Part shown: positions 42,892-52,458 of the stretch, piece after piece
Numbering within the stretch: the first letter of the stretch is position 1
Layout of the letters: each line of letters opens with the position of its first letter
NCBI RefSeq assembly: GCF_014640255.1
Contig: NZ_BMGP01000002.1
Location: 496,001 to 560,000 of the forward strand
Reading direction: 5' to 3'
DNA from: Subtercola lobariae
GTDB taxonomy: Bacteria > Actinomycetota > Actinomycetes > Actinomycetales > Microbacteriaceae
DNA: 64,000 nucleotides
The notes under the pieces: model-generated
What the model was told of the DNA's origin: nothing
Database searches by the model: none
What the model saw: the letters and a program-made list of their open reading frames with translations, nothing else
Translations under genes and position numbers: made by a program

Positions 42892-44306
42892 GCCACGGCC
42901 TCGGCGGCGAGCATCCGTTCGCGATCGCTCTTCACCGTGCGCGATGTCACGAACATGCCGATGGCGGCCACAATGAACGCAATTGGTACGGCGATCATCA
43001 TTGCGGTCTGCAAACCGTACGCCGAGGCGGCCGAGTCAGACAGGTTCGTGGCACCCTTGGCGAACGAGTCAGACAGCGCACCCACCACAACGGGGCCTCC
43101 GGCGCCCCCGATGACGTAGCCGATGGCGAATACCACGCCGAGAGCGGATGACCGCTGCTTGGCCCCCACCACGTCGCTGACCACCGGCACCGCAGCCGCA
43201 AGGTAGAACATACCGAGCAGGTAGCTCAGCGCGAGAAAGAGCACCAGCTGCCCGAGCACCGACGACGACGCGCTCAGCCCGATGTACGCCAGCGGTGCAG
43301 CCACGAGCAGGCACACCGCGGCGACCATCACGCGCCGTGCGATCGAGGTCTTGGCCACGCGGTCGGTCACCCAGCCACCGAGCAGCAGACCGATCAGGCC
43401 GCCGATGCCGATGACCACACCGCTGACGGCGGCCGCGCTCACCAGATCGAGCCCGTAGTAGCGCTGCAGAACGGGAGTGAGGAAGGTGCCGATGGCGTAG
43501 GCCGCGAAGTTGTAACCGGCGAACGCGATGATGAGTCCGTACATCGAGCGGATGCGCAGCACAGACCAGATGGAGGCGCGCTTGGCGGCGACCGTCGGTC
43601 GGGCGGTTGCGCCTGCGCCGACGGCCGAGTCGGTTGTCGCAGAAGTCGGCCCCGCGCCGGTCAGCGGTTCAGCAGCGGCGATGGCCACGGCATCCGTCGC
43701 CCCACGCTTGGGCTCGCGAATGCGAAACACCAGAATGGCGATGATGATGCCCGGCACGGCCGCAATGAGAAAGGGTGCACGCCAGGAGCCGAATGCCACG
43801 GCGACAGCGCCGACCGTGAAGTACGCGAGCATGGTGCCGATGGGAAAGCCGAGCTGAAACCAGGAGTTCGCCCTGGCCCGCTTCTCGGTGGGGTACAGGT
43901 CTGCCATCAGCGATCCGGCGGCCGGGTCGTAGGCCGCCTCGCCCACGCCGACGCCCACGCGTGAACCGAAGAACACCCAGAAGCTCGAGAAGACGCCGCC
44001 GACAGCGGTGAAGACGCTCCAGATGAGCAGCCCCCAACCCACGACGGTTTTACGCGCGATGCGGTCGGCCAGGTAGCCGAGCGGTATGACCGTGAGCGCG
44101 GCCACGATCACGAACGCGGAGGCGAGCAGGCCCGCCTGGGCGTCGTTGATGCCGAAGGCCTGCTCGATCTGGTCGAGAAGCACCGCCGGAATCGCGCGGT
44201 CGTAGAAGTTGAGCAGGTTGGCCGCGAAGAGCAGCCCGATGATCCAGCCGGCGCGGGAGTGCGGCCGCGTGGTTTTCTCTGGTTTGTCGACCACTTGTTT
44301 CGACAT
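42888..44306 (-). CDS. MFS transporter (spinster-like)
   Basis: 472-residue, twelve-helix MFS protein. Helix 1 reads LLFAANLLNFYDRAIPAVLL, and the loop GYLADRIARKTVVG is motif A; both fit the spinster-like/4-hydroxybenzoate-type carriers of organic acids. The central loop (about 205-245) is Ala/Thr rich. ATG 44306 has GAAGGGA at 8 nt; the frame extends further but without a ribosome site. It is the first gene of the catabolic operon and probably imports its substrate. Confidence 0.9.
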   Translation of the reverse strand: MSKQVVDKPEKTTRPHSRAGWIIGLLFAANLLNFYDRAIPAVLLDQIEQAFGINDAQAGLLASAFVIVAALTVIPLGYLADRIARKTVVGWGLLIWSVFTAVGGVFSSFWVFFGSRVGVGVGEAAYDPAAGSLMADLYPTEKRARANSWFQLGFPIGTMLAYFTVGAVAVAFGSWRAPFLIAAVPGIIIAILVFRIREPKRGATDAVAIAAAEPLTGAGPTSATTDSAVGAGATARPTVAAKRASIWSVLRIRSMYGLIIAFAGYNFAAYAIGTFLTPVLQRYYGLDLVSAAAVSGVVIGIGGLIGLLLGGWVTDRVAKTSIARRVMVAAVCLLVAAPLAYIGLSASSSVLGQLVLFLALSYLLGMFYLAAAVPVVSDVVGAKQRSSALGVVFAIGYVIGGAGGPVVVGALSDSFAKGATNLSDSAASAYGLQTAMMIAVPIAFIVAAIGMFVTSRTVKSDRERMLAAEAVA

Positions 44307-44442
44307 CTGACAGATCCCTTCGTCGTTGAAGAACGTCACAATTTTTGGCGAGCCGAACAACGTCGGGTGGCTGCCTAGGCACAGTATGGGCCGCAGTCGC
44401 AGCGCACTCCATGGCTGCGGCACCAAGAGATTTCGCGCGCTC

Positions 44443-44479
44443 TTGTTCTGGCGAACAACTGACGCGTAGGGTGGGGCGC
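44443..44479 (+). promoter_or_regulatory. Leaderless promoter with a 16-bp palindromic operator
   Basis: TTGTTC (44443-44448), 18 nt, then TAGGGT (44467-44472) and 7 nt to the ATG of the PucR gene. TTGTTC-TGGC-GAACAA (44443-44458) is a perfect inverted repeat that covers the -35. A GAACAA half-site recurs at 44355-44360 on the MFS side. This suggests autorepression and control of the divergent operon. Confidence 0.6.
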
Positions 44480-45862
44480 ATGCATGACGACACTGAAGTC
44501 GACAGCGCCGAACTCTGGCCGCGGCGTCGACGGATGCCCGAGCTCACCACTCTCGACGAACCCAGCCTCGCGGCGCTGATGGCCGCCGTGGGCCGGTTGC
44601 GCGAGTCGGTCGACAGCTGGAGCGAGCGGTTTCTCGCACTCGCCCGGCAGTTCATTCCGGGGTACGAGTTGCTCACCGACGACGAGATCAGAGCCTCGGC
44701 GCGATCGTTTCTCGAGGGCGAGATCAACGAGTTGGCGTCGTTCCGCATTCCCGACGCTGCCCTGCGCGAGCAGCTGCAGGTGCTGGCGCTGCGCCGAGTC
44801 GCGCAGGGGGTCTCGATCGATACGCTCTCACTGAGCTACCGGCTCGGTTCGCGCGAGATGCTCGCGCTCGTCGACGAGATCGCGGTCGAAGTGAACATGC
44901 CGAAAGACCTGCTCCTCGCCATTCACGACAGTTCGTGGGAGTTCGCGAACGAGGCGTCGACGGTTTTCGCGCGGGTGCAGCGCGAGATCACGGTCGAGCG
45001 CGCCCGATTCGACGCCGAGCGGCGCGCGGCGTTCGGCAGGGGCATCCTGAGCGGAACGCTGCCCGTCGACGACATCATTCGTGACGCGGGGTTGTTCGGG
45101 CTGGATGCGCGCCGTGACTACGTGGTGCTGGTGGCACGAGCGACCTCGACCGCCTCGACCGAGGCGGTACGACGCGCCATGACCGCCGCGACCCGCACCG
45201 CGCCAGACCGGCTGCTGTTCGTGAAGATCGGCGACCAGCTCGGGTGCATTGCGCCGACTGCCCCGGTGGCGGCGGGGGTGGCTGTGCTCGCGGTGGGCAC
45301 GGCGGGGCCGCTGGAGTCGCTGCACACCGCGTTCGAGGAGGCAGTGCTCGCCCTCGAGACCGCAGAGCGATTCGAACTGCACGGAACTGTTCGGCTCGAC
45401 GATCTGGGGGCACGGCCCCTGGTGCTCGCGGAGTCGCGAGCCGCCGGCTTGCTCGAGACGCGACACTTCGGGGTTCTCGACGCCGACGAACGCGGCGGGC
45501 CGGAGCATGGCGGTTCGGAACTCGAAGAGACCACTCGGGTGTACCTCGAGTGCGACCAGCAGGCGCATGAGGCGGCGCGGCGGCTCACCGTGCATCCGAA
45601 CACCGTGCGCTATCGAGTGAACCGCTTTCGCGAGGTTACCGGGCTCGACGTTCGCCGAACCGAAGACCTCGTGGCTGCGTGGTGGCTTCTGAACCGCCGG
45701 CGCGGGCTGCGGCGAGGAGGCGCGGGCGCGGAATCGAGGGTGGACGACGGCCTTGTGGTTCACAGCCCTGACACTGGCGGCGCTGGCGCTGCGGACCGTG
45801 GTGACACCGGCACTTCGAGCGAACCCGTCGTTCACGGTGCCGGCCTCGAATATGTGTCGTGA
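44480..45862 (+). CDS. PucR-family transcriptional regulator
   Basis: 460-residue regulator. It has an N-terminal helical domain (about 20-170), a central GGDEF-like/CdaR domain (about 175-300) and the C-terminal PucR HTH (ECDQQAHEAARRLTVHPNTVRYRVNRF, about 345-371). A Gly/Asp/Ser tail of about 50 residues follows. The start at 44480 is fixed by the TAGGGT box. It is divergent from the MFS-BVMO-ADH-kinase-ACAD operon and is its likely regulator, responding to the substrate or an intermediate. Confidence 0.92.
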   Translation: MHDDTEVDSAELWPRRRRMPELTTLDEPSLAALMAAVGRLRESVDSWSERFLALARQFIPGYELLTDDEIRASARSFLEGEINELASFRIPDAALREQLQVLALRRVAQGVSIDTLSLSYRLGSREMLALVDEIAVEVNMPKDLLLAIHDSSWEFANEASTVFARVQREITVERARFDAERRAAFGRGILSGTLPVDDIIRDAGLFGLDARRDYVVLVARATSTASTEAVRRAMTAATRTAPDRLLFVKIGDQLGCIAPTAPVAAGVAVLAVGTAGPLESLHTAFEEAVLALETAERFELHGTVRLDDLGARPLVLAESRAAGLLETRHFGVLDADERGGPEHGGSELEETTRVYLECDQQAHEAARRLTVHPNTVRYRVNRFREVTGLDVRRTEDLVAAWWLLNRRRGLRRGGAGAESRVDDGLVVHSPDTGGAGAADRGDTGTSSEPVVHGAGLEYVS

Positions 45863-45875
45863 AGTGGAGTCGACG

Positions 45876-46577
45876 ATGAACGAACCCGGCCGGGCGAGCC
45901 GGCCCGTCGTGGTGGCGGCCAGGCTCGTCGCGGGCGTCGGGCTTACCGCCACGATCGTGATTCAGGTGGCCGACCGGGTGACGCATCACGCGTTCGACCC
46001 GTCTGAGTACTTCAGTTACTTCACCATCGAGACGAGCCTCATCAACATCGTGGTGCTGCTTGTGGGTGGGGTGATGGCCCTGAAACTGCCTCGTGACACG
46101 GAGGTGTTCACGATCATCCGACTCAGTGCCGTCTGCTACGCCGTCGTCACCGCGGGCGTCTACAACGTGCTGCTGCGCAACGAGCCGTACGTCGGGCCAT
46201 ACGCGGGGCTGAGCTGGCCGAACGAGGTGATTCACGTCTGGGTTCCGCTGGTCATGGTGCTCGATTGGATGCTCGCACCGGGCCGCCCCGCGCTGCGCTA
46301 CACAGCGTTGGGCGCGCTGATGATCTTTCCGCTCTCCTGGCTGGCGTACACGCTGATTCGCGGGGCCGTAGGCCGCGCAAAAGTGTACCCGTACCCGTTT
46401 CTCAACCCAGCAACGGGCGGTGGGCGCAGCGTGATCGCCTACATCGGCGCGCTCGCCGGCGGCCTCCTTGCGCTCGGCGCGACCACGGTGGCCTACGGAA
46501 ACGCCCGCGCGGTCCGTCGCCCGAGCGTTTCCTCTCGCTGGCGTCCAGTCTGGGCTCGATCCCGAGCCGCGGGCTAG
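45876..46577 (+). CDS. Pr6Pr/FAR-17a-like membrane protein
   Basis: 233-residue integral membrane protein with six hydrophobic segments (about 14-32, 52-72, 82-102, 118-136, 145-165, 195-215). The pattern TIETSLINIVVLLVG with FSYFTIETS, and SWPNEVIHVWVPLVMVLDW with conserved His, matches the Pr6Pr family of bacterial six-helix proteins related to FAR-17a/AIG1 fatty-acid-ester hydrolases. ATG 45876 has GGAG 6 nt upstream, 13 nt after the PucR stop, so it is cotranscribed with the regulator. Role unknown. Confidence 0.82.
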   Translation: MNEPGRASRPVVVAARLVAGVGLTATIVIQVADRVTHHAFDPSEYFSYFTIETSLINIVVLLVGGVMALKLPRDTEVFTIIRLSAVCYAVVTAGVYNVLLRNEPYVGPYAGLSWPNEVIHVWVPLVMVLDWMLAPGRPALRYTALGALMIFPLSWLAYTLIRGAVGRAKVYPYPFLNPATGGGRSVIAYIGALAGGLLALGATTVAYGNARAVRRPSVSSRWRPVWARSRAAG

Positions 46578-46608
46578 CTGAGCGCTAGCTGCGAAGGCTA
46601 GCTGAGCG
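46573..46608. repeat. 12-bp direct repeat between convergent genes
   Basis: GCTAGCTGAGCG occurs at 46573-46584 and 46597-46608 and contains the palindrome GCTAGC. It fills the gap between the Pr6Pr stop and the ilvB stop. Perhaps a duplication or a weak stop signal. Confidence 0.5.
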
Positions 46609-48597
46609 TTACTCGTCGCCCCACACCGGGGCGGCAGCCGGCGCGTACTGAATCTCACTGTTACCCACACCCTGAGGAACCATGGGCCACACCATCGCCT
46701 CGGGGCTCACCACGAAGTCGATCACCACGCTGCGGTCGTTCGTGGCGAGGGCGAGTTCGATAGCGGCATCCACTTCGCCTGCCGTGCGAACCCGCAACGC
46801 GAGGGCGCCGTATGATTCGCCGAGCTTCACGAAGTCGGGCACCATTTGGCTGCCGTGGCCGGTGTCGAGGTCGGTGAACGAGTGCCGGTTGTCGTAGAAC
46901 AGGGTCTGCCACTGCCGCACCATGCCCAGCGACGAGTTGTTGATGATCGCGACCTTGATGGGAATGCTGTTCACGGCGCACGTAGCGAGTTCTTGGTTCG
47001 TCATCTGAAAGCAGCCGTCGCCGTCGATGGCCCACACGGTGCGGTGGGGCTCAGCGACCTTCGCGCCCATGGCGGCGGGAACACTGTAGCCCATGGTGCC
47101 CGCGCCGCCCGAGTTGAGCCAGGCGTGCGGGCGCTCGTATCCGATGAATTGGGCAGCCCACATCTGGTGCTGTCCGACGCCCGAGGCGTACACGGCGTCG
47201 GGCCCGCTGAGCGCGCCGAGCCGTTCGATCACGTATTGAGGTGAGAGCAGGCCGTCGAGCGGCTCGTCGTAGCCGAGCGGAAACTGCTCGCGCAGCCCGT
47301 CGAGCCGCTGCCACCACGTGGCGATGCCCGGGTTTCGGGGCTGGCTGGCGGCTCGGGCCGTGGGCGTGGCGCTGGCCGCGCGGGTCGGGGCGGCTGCAGC
47401 TCCGGATGCCCATGCCGCCCACTCGGCGGCGAGCTGCGTCATGACAGCGGCGGCGTCACCCACGATCGGTACCTCGGCGTGGCGGATCTTCGAGATCTCG
47501 GCCGGGTCTACATCGGCGTGGATGACGCGGGCCAGCGGCGCGAAGTGCGCGGGATCACCGGTGACCCGTTCGTCGAAACGAGCGCCGATTGCGACGATGA
47601 GGTCGGCCTCCTGCAGCGCCAGAACGGCGGGTACGGTGCCGTGCATTCCGGGCATCCCGAGCTGATGCCTGTCAGAGTCGGGAATGACTCCGCGGGCCAT
47701 CAGGGTGGTGACCGTCGGAAAGTCGGTGAGTTCGACGAGGGCCGCGAGTTCGGCCGAGGCGCCGGAACGCACGATGCCGCCGCCGGCGTAGATGACGGGG
47801 CGTTCGGCCGAACGCATGAGCGTCACGGCCGCCGCGATCTGGGCGTGGCTAACGCGCGTGTAGGCGCGGTAGCCGGGCAGCGCGGGCTCCGGCGTGAAGC
47901 GAAAAGGCGCCGACGCCTGCTGGGCGTCTTTCGCGATGTCGACCACGACGGGGCCGGGGCGCCCGGTGCTCGCCAGGTGGTAAGCGCTGGCCAGGGCATC
48001 CGGAATCTCGTCGACCGTCGTCACGAGCAGCGAGTGCTTCGTGATGGGCATGGTGATGCCCACGATGTCGGCCTCTTGAAACGCATCGGTGCCGCGCAGG
48101 CCCGAGAACACTTGGCCGGTGACGATGAGCAGCGGAACGGAGTCGAGGTACGCGTCGGCGATGGGGGTGACGAGGTTGGTGGCGCCAGGGCCGCTGGTGG
48201 CGATGGCGACGCCGACCCGCCCGGTGGATGCCGCGTACCCTTCGGCCGCGTGACCGGCGCCCTGCTCGTGACGGGTGAGAATGTGACGCAGCCCGGTGGC
48301 GCTCATCAGAGCGTCGTAGAGCGGAATCACGTTGCCGCCCGGAATGCCGAACACGTCGGTCACTCCAAGGGCTTCGAGGCTCCACACGATGGCCTGGGCG
48401 CCGGTGACGACCTGGCCCTGGCGTTCGGCGAGCAGGCGCTCGCGCGCGGTGGTGCCGTCAGCGGTGGTGGCTGAGGCGGCGGCGGCTGAGCGCCCGGTCG
48501 GGTCGCCGGGGGCAACCGGGCGCGCGCCGACCGTGCGAACCGTCGCGACGCCGCCCGAGCGACCGGCGGCGGGTGTGGCCGTCGGTTTCGGGGTCAC
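46609..48597 (-). CDS. ilvB: Acetolactate synthase large subunit (ThDP enzyme)
   Basis: 662 residues. It condenses two pyruvates (or pyruvate and 2-oxobutyrate) to acetolactate for branched-chain amino acids. Seen: [15 protein letters not shown] (about 83-97), the catalytic Glu in [16 protein letters not shown] (Glu111), the FAD/middle domain ([11 protein letters not shown]) and the ThDP-Mg site IDGDGCFQM...[13 protein letters not shown] (about 520-550). The first 60 residues are Ala/Thr/Gly low complexity. GTG overlaps the E2 stop. No regulatory subunit gene (ilvN) or ilvC follows, which is unusual for the biosynthetic enzyme; a dedicated catabolic or second copy is possible. Confidence 0.93.
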   Translation of the reverse strand: MTPKPTATPAAGRSGGVATVRTVGARPVAPGDPTGRSAAAASATTADGTTARERLLAERQGQVVTGAQAIVWSLEALGVTDVFGIPGGNVIPLYDALMSATGLRHILTRHEQGAGHAAEGYAASTGRVGVAIATSGPGATNLVTPIADAYLDSVPLLIVTGQVFSGLRGTDAFQEADIVGITMPITKHSLLVTTVDEIPDALASAYHLASTGRPGPVVVDIAKDAQQASAPFRFTPEPALPGYRAYTRVSHAQIAAAVTLMRSAERPVIYAGGGIVRSGASAELAALVELTDFPTVTTLMARGVIPDSDRHQLGMPGMHGTVPAVLALQEADLIVAIGARFDERVTGDPAHFAPLARVIHADVDPAEISKIRHAEVPIVGDAAAVMTQLAAEWAAWASGAAAAPTRAASATPTARAASQPRNPGIATWWQRLDGLREQFPLGYDEPLDGLLSPQYVIERLGALSGPDAVYASGVGQHQMWAAQFIGYERPHAWLNSGGAGTMGYSVPAAMGAKVAEPHRTVWAIDGDGCFQMTNQELATCAVNSIPIKVAIINNSSLGMVRQWQTLFYDNRHSFTDLDTGHGSQMVPDFVKLGESYGALALRVRTAGEVDAAIELALATNDRSVVIDFVVSPEAMVWPMVPQGVGNSEIQYAPAAAPVWGDE

Positions 48598-49832
48598 CGG
48601 GCGGCTCCGGCTGCCGGATGCTCGGGCAGCTCGAACCCGGCGAAACCGCCCTCGATGCCCTTCTTGACCGCGCTGAGGTAGCGCGCGGCATCCGCCCCGT
48701 CGACCACGCGGTGGTCGTAGGTGAGAGCGAAGTAGCAGAACGAGCGCACCCCGATGGTCAGCTCGGGGCCGGGCAGCGGAACCACGCGCTCAGTCACGAT
48801 GCCGGTGCCGAGAATCGCGGTCTGCGGGTAGTTCAGTATGGGGGTGTCGAACAGCGCACCGCGGCTGCCCGTGTTGGTGAGCGTGAAGGTTCCACCCTCG
48901 AAGTCGGCCGGGCTGATGCCACCCGAGCGCACCTTTTCGGCGGCACCCTCGATGCCGGCTGCAAGCTCGAACACGCTGAGCGAGCCGGCGGCGCGGATGA
49001 CTGGAACCATCAACCCCTTCGGCGAATCCACCGCGATACCGAGGTTCACCGCTCGGTGATAGGTCACCTCGGTGCCCGATTCGCTGCTCGTGGAGTTCAT
49101 GGCGGGTGAGTCGGCAAGGGCATCCACCGCCGCCTTGGCGAAGAACGGCAGGTACGAGATCTTCGCGCCCGACTCGGCGAATTTCGCCTTGAAGGCCGCG
49201 CGGATCTTCGCGATCTCGGTCACGTCGACCTCGATGAACGACGTGAGCTGTGCCGTGTGCTGCAGCGAGTACATCATGCGATCGGCGATAACGCGGCGCA
49301 CCGACGAGAGCTTCTCGCGGCGGTCGCCCTCCGCGAGTGGTACCTGCGGGCCGGGAGCGGTTGCCGGTGCGGCAGCGGGCGCGGGCGGAGCGACCGGGGG
49401 TACGGGCGCTGGCGGCGGTGCGGGATCTTCCGCTACCGCCGCCGCTCCCGAGCCCAGTAAGCCCACCGAATCAGTCGCATTTACCGCATTTACCGCGTTG
49501 ACCGTGCTGCCACCGCCGCCGCCGGGCGCGACACTCGCGCCCGCAATGGCGATCAGCGCCAGGTCGTCGCCCACCGCCACCACGTCGTCTTCGGCCGCGA
49601 TCAGCCGCACGATCACTCCCGACACCGGCGACGGCACCTCGGTGTCGACCTTGTCGGTGGCCACCTCGAGCAGCGGCTCACCCTCTTCGACGGTGTCGCC
49701 TTCGTTCTTCAGCCAGCGGGTCAGCGTTCCCTCGGTCACACTCTCGCCGAGCGCGGGCATGCTGACGAGCGTGGTCTGCTGGGCATCCACCGCGCTATCG
49801 ATACCGGCCAGGTCCGTCTCAGCCCCGCTCAC
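48594..49832 (-). CDS. 2-oxoacid dehydrogenase E2 (dihydrolipoyl acyltransferase)
   Basis: 412 residues. One N-terminal lipoyl domain with ATDKVDTEV (Lys61 is lipoylated), a Gly/Ala/Pro-rich linker (about 98-160) with repeated VNAVNA, and the catalytic domain from about 165 ([27 protein letters not shown] near 374-387 with catalytic His and Asp). I cannot find the peripheral E3/E1-subunit-binding domain that normally sits between lipoyl and catalytic domains. GTG overlaps the E1 stop. It receives an acyl group from the AceE-like E1 of the same operon. Confidence 0.93.
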   Translation of the reverse strand: MSGAETDLAGIDSAVDAQQTTLVSMPALGESVTEGTLTRWLKNEGDTVEEGEPLLEVATDKVDTEVPSPVSGVIVRLIAAEDDVVAVGDDLALIAIAGASVAPGGGGGSTVNAVNAVNATDSVGLLGSGAAAVAEDPAPPPAPVPPVAPPAPAAAPATAPGPQVPLAEGDRREKLSSVRRVIADRMMYSLQHTAQLTSFIEVDVTEIAKIRAAFKAKFAESGAKISYLPFFAKAAVDALADSPAMNSTSSESGTEVTYHRAVNLGIAVDSPKGLMVPVIRAAGSLSVFELAAGIEGAAEKVRSGGISPADFEGGTFTLTNTGSRGALFDTPILNYPQTAILGTGIVTERVVPLPGPELTIGVRSFCYFALTYDHRVVDGADAARYLSAVKKGIEGGFAGFELPEHPAAGAAR

Positions 49833-52318
49833 GCGATCACATCGAGCGTCGCGCGAATGATGCTGTCGACGTCGATGCTGTGGTACCTATACACGTCGGT
49901 CACGTCGCCGGCCTGGCCGAAGTGGCTCACTCCGAGGTTGCGCATCGGCACCCGGTTGATGCCGCCCAAGAAAGCCAGGGTGTGCGGATGCCCGTCGAGC
50001 ACGGTCACCATGGGCGCCGCCTTCGCCGCGGGCAAGATCTGGTCGAGAATCCAGGTCTCGGCGTGGTCGTCTTGGCCGTTGCGGCCCTGCAGCGCCTCGT
50101 ACAGCAGCCCGGGGCTCGTGACGCAGATCACTTCGGCGCGGGTGCCCTGTGCGAGCAACCGATCGGCCGCTTCGAGCGCCTCGGGCACCATCACGCCCAT
50201 TGTCACAATCGTGGCATCAGGATGCTCGGCGGCGCGCAACACGTACCCACCCGCGATCACCTGCCGACGCCGACGCTCGCGAGCCGCTGGGTCTTCGGGA
50301 ATCGACGCCAGCTGCTGGTCGAGCGGCTTGGTCGAGAGACGCAGGTAGGCCGAGGTTCCGTCGGGCCGGCCGAGTCTGCCGAGGCTCGCCAGCAGCACCC
50401 ACTCGGTGTCGAGCGCGAAGGCGGGCTCGTAGCTGATGCAGCCGGGCTGCTCGAGACCGATGGAGGGCGTCTTGATCGACTGGTGGGCGCCGCCTTCGGG
50501 GGCGAGCGTCACACCAGACGGGGTGCCGACCAGAATCGACTGGCCTCCGGCGTAGATGCCGTACGACCAGGGCTCGAGCGCGCGCTCGACGAAGGGGTCG
50601 TAGAGCACGCCAATCGGGAACAGCGGCTGGCTCCAGCGACTCCAGGTCGCGCCGAGCTCACCGAGCAGGCTCACCAGGTTGACCTCGGCGATGCCGAGCT
50701 CGATGTGCTGGCCGGTGGGCTTCTCACGCCAGTGCATGATCGTCTCGGCGTCGTCACTGAACCAGTCTTGACGCTCGTTCACGCTCCACACGCCGACCTT
50801 GTTCAGCCAGCCGGCGAGGTTCGTGCTCGACGAGACGTCGGGGCTCACCGTCACGACTGCAGCCGCCGCGGCCGGGGCCGCGCGGGTCAGGTCGAGCAGC
50901 GCACGACCGAGCGCGGCCTGCGTCGTGGCGGTGCCCGACGGGGTGCGGCCGAAGTCGGCCGGCACGGCCGGAGGCTCGACGATGGGATACGGCTCGCGCT
51001 CGAGGCGCGCGGCTGTTTCGGCGCAGAGGCGACCCGCTGCGCTGTCGGAGGCGAATTTCGAGAAGGGCGCATCCGGATTCTCACCGAGCTGAGCACCGAG
51101 GGTGTTGAACTGCTCGAGCGTCAGCAGCGACGAGTGGTTCTGCGGGTGACCCTCGGTGGGCAGACGGTTGCCTTTCACCGTGTACGCAATGATCACTGTG
51201 GGGCGAGTGTCGTCGATCTGCGCATACGCCTCGCGCAGCGACTCGAGGTCGTGGCCGCCGAGGTTGCGGATGGCGCGCAGCAGCGTGTCGTCGTCGATGG
51301 TCTGAATCAGAGCCGTGATGGTGGCGGCGTCATCTCCCGCGCCGGGCAGGCGGTCGCGCACCTGCTCGGCAGTGCAGCGCAGCAGGCGCTGGTACTCGGG
51401 ATTCGACATGTCGACGATGCGGCGGCGCAGCGCGTCTCCCCCAGGCCGGTTCATGATGCTCTCGAGCAGGTGCCCGAACCTCACCGTGATGACCTGCCAG
51501 CCGGCGGCGTCGAACATGCGCTCGATCTTGCCGGCTGCGATGTTCGGCACGACGCGGTCGAGCGACTGCCGGTTGAGGTCGACGATCCACACGATCTCGC
51601 CGAGTTCTGAGGTACCCGAGTCGAGCACGGCCTCCCAGACGGCGCCCTCGTCGAGTTCGGCGTCGCCGACGAGCGAGTACTGGCGGCCCATGCTCGGCTT
51701 GCCGCTCACCTTGCCGGCGTAGCGGCGCGAAACCGCACCCCAGATGGGAGCCGTGGCGCCGATACCCACCGAACCCGTGGAGTAGTCGACTGGGTCGGGG
51801 TCTTTCGCCCTGCTCGGGTAGCTCTGCAGTCCGCCGAACTCGCGCAGCGTGGTCAGGTACTTTTCATCGAGGCTGCCCAGCAGGTAGTTGATGCCGTGCA
51901 GAATCGGCGACGCGTGCGGCTTCACCGAAACGCGGTCTTCGGCGCGCAGCTGGCCGAACCAGAGCGAGGTCATGATGGTGGCGATCGAGGCGCTCGAGGC
52001 CTGGTGGCCGCCCACCTTGATGCCCGAGGCGTTCACGCGCACCCGGTTGGCGTGATGGATGATCGCGGTCGACAACCAGAGCACCCGCTGCTCCACCTCG
52101 GCGAGCACCTGCAAGCTCGGGTCTGAGTACTGCGGAGCGAAGGCCGCCGACGGGTCTTGCCCGAATGCGTCGACACCGCTGTTGCCGCCGGCAGCGCCGC
52201 CGCCCGTGCCCTGCGCAGCCCCGACACCGACGGTAGAGATCGCACCGGTCGTGGGCTGATCGGCCGTCACTGGCTGATCACTCGTGTCGTGCTGCTCGGC
52301 GAGCGTGATCTGGTTCAT
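49829..52318 (-). CDS. Homodimeric 2-oxoacid dehydrogenase E1 (AceE-like)
   Basis: 829-residue ThDP enzyme of the transketolase superfamily, close to homodimeric pyruvate dehydrogenase E1. Seen: HQASSASIATIMTSLWFG (about 102-119), VKPHASPILHGINYLLG, the ThDP motif LVGDAELDEGAVWEAVLDS...VWIVDLNRQSLDRV (GDA instead of GDG, about 214-250), ELGIAEVNLVSLLGELGA in the pyrimidine domain and the C-terminal domain. The first 60 residues are a Gly/Thr/Gln-rich tail. GAGGA is 7 nt before ATG. The substrate, pyruvate or a branched oxoacid, cannot be told from sequence. Confidence 0.9.
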   Translation of the reverse strand: MNQITLAEQHDTSDQPVTADQPTTGAISTVGVGAAQGTGGGAAGGNSGVDAFGQDPSAAFAPQYSDPSLQVLAEVEQRVLWLSTAIIHHANRVRVNASGIKVGGHQASSASIATIMTSLWFGQLRAEDRVSVKPHASPILHGINYLLGSLDEKYLTTLREFGGLQSYPSRAKDPDPVDYSTGSVGIGATAPIWGAVSRRYAGKVSGKPSMGRQYSLVGDAELDEGAVWEAVLDSGTSELGEIVWIVDLNRQSLDRVVPNIAAGKIERMFDAAGWQVITVRFGHLLESIMNRPGGDALRRRIVDMSNPEYQRLLRCTAEQVRDRLPGAGDDAATITALIQTIDDDTLLRAIRNLGGHDLESLREAYAQIDDTRPTVIIAYTVKGNRLPTEGHPQNHSSLLTLEQFNTLGAQLGENPDAPFSKFASDSAAGRLCAETAARLEREPYPIVEPPAVPADFGRTPSGTATTQAALGRALLDLTRAAPAAAAAVVTVSPDVSSSTNLAGWLNKVGVWSVNERQDWFSDDAETIMHWREKPTGQHIELGIAEVNLVSLLGELGATWSRWSQPLFPIGVLYDPFVERALEPWSYGIYAGGQSILVGTPSGVTLAPEGGAHQSIKTPSIGLEQPGCISYEPAFALDTEWVLLASLGRLGRPDGTSAYLRLSTKPLDQQLASIPEDPAARERRRRQVIAGGYVLRAAEHPDATIVTMGVMVPEALEAADRLLAQGTRAEVICVTSPGLLYEALQGRNGQDDHAETWILDQILPAAKAAPMVTVLDGHPHTLAFLGGINRVPMRNLGVSHFGQAGDVTDVYRYHSIDVDSIIRATLDVIA

Positions 52319-52423
52319 CGATTACATCCTCGTATACATGCGCGTGCGCAATTCGTTCTCCAATTCGATCATCGGAGCGTAGCCTGCGCAAGTGATGCAT
52401 GAGAAGATGATCATTATGGTCAT

Positions 52424-52439
52424 CCGGTACCCCTACCGG
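52424..52439. promoter_or_regulatory. CCGGTA-CCCC-TACCGG inverted repeat
   Basis: A perfect 6-bp inverted repeat with a CCCC centre lies 4 nt upstream of the ribosome site of the Lrp gene, in the 140-nt divergent gap with the E1 gene. It could be an operator or an mRNA hairpin next to the ribosome site. Confidence 0.45.
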
Positions 52440-52458
52440 CCGCCGAGGAGTAAACATT

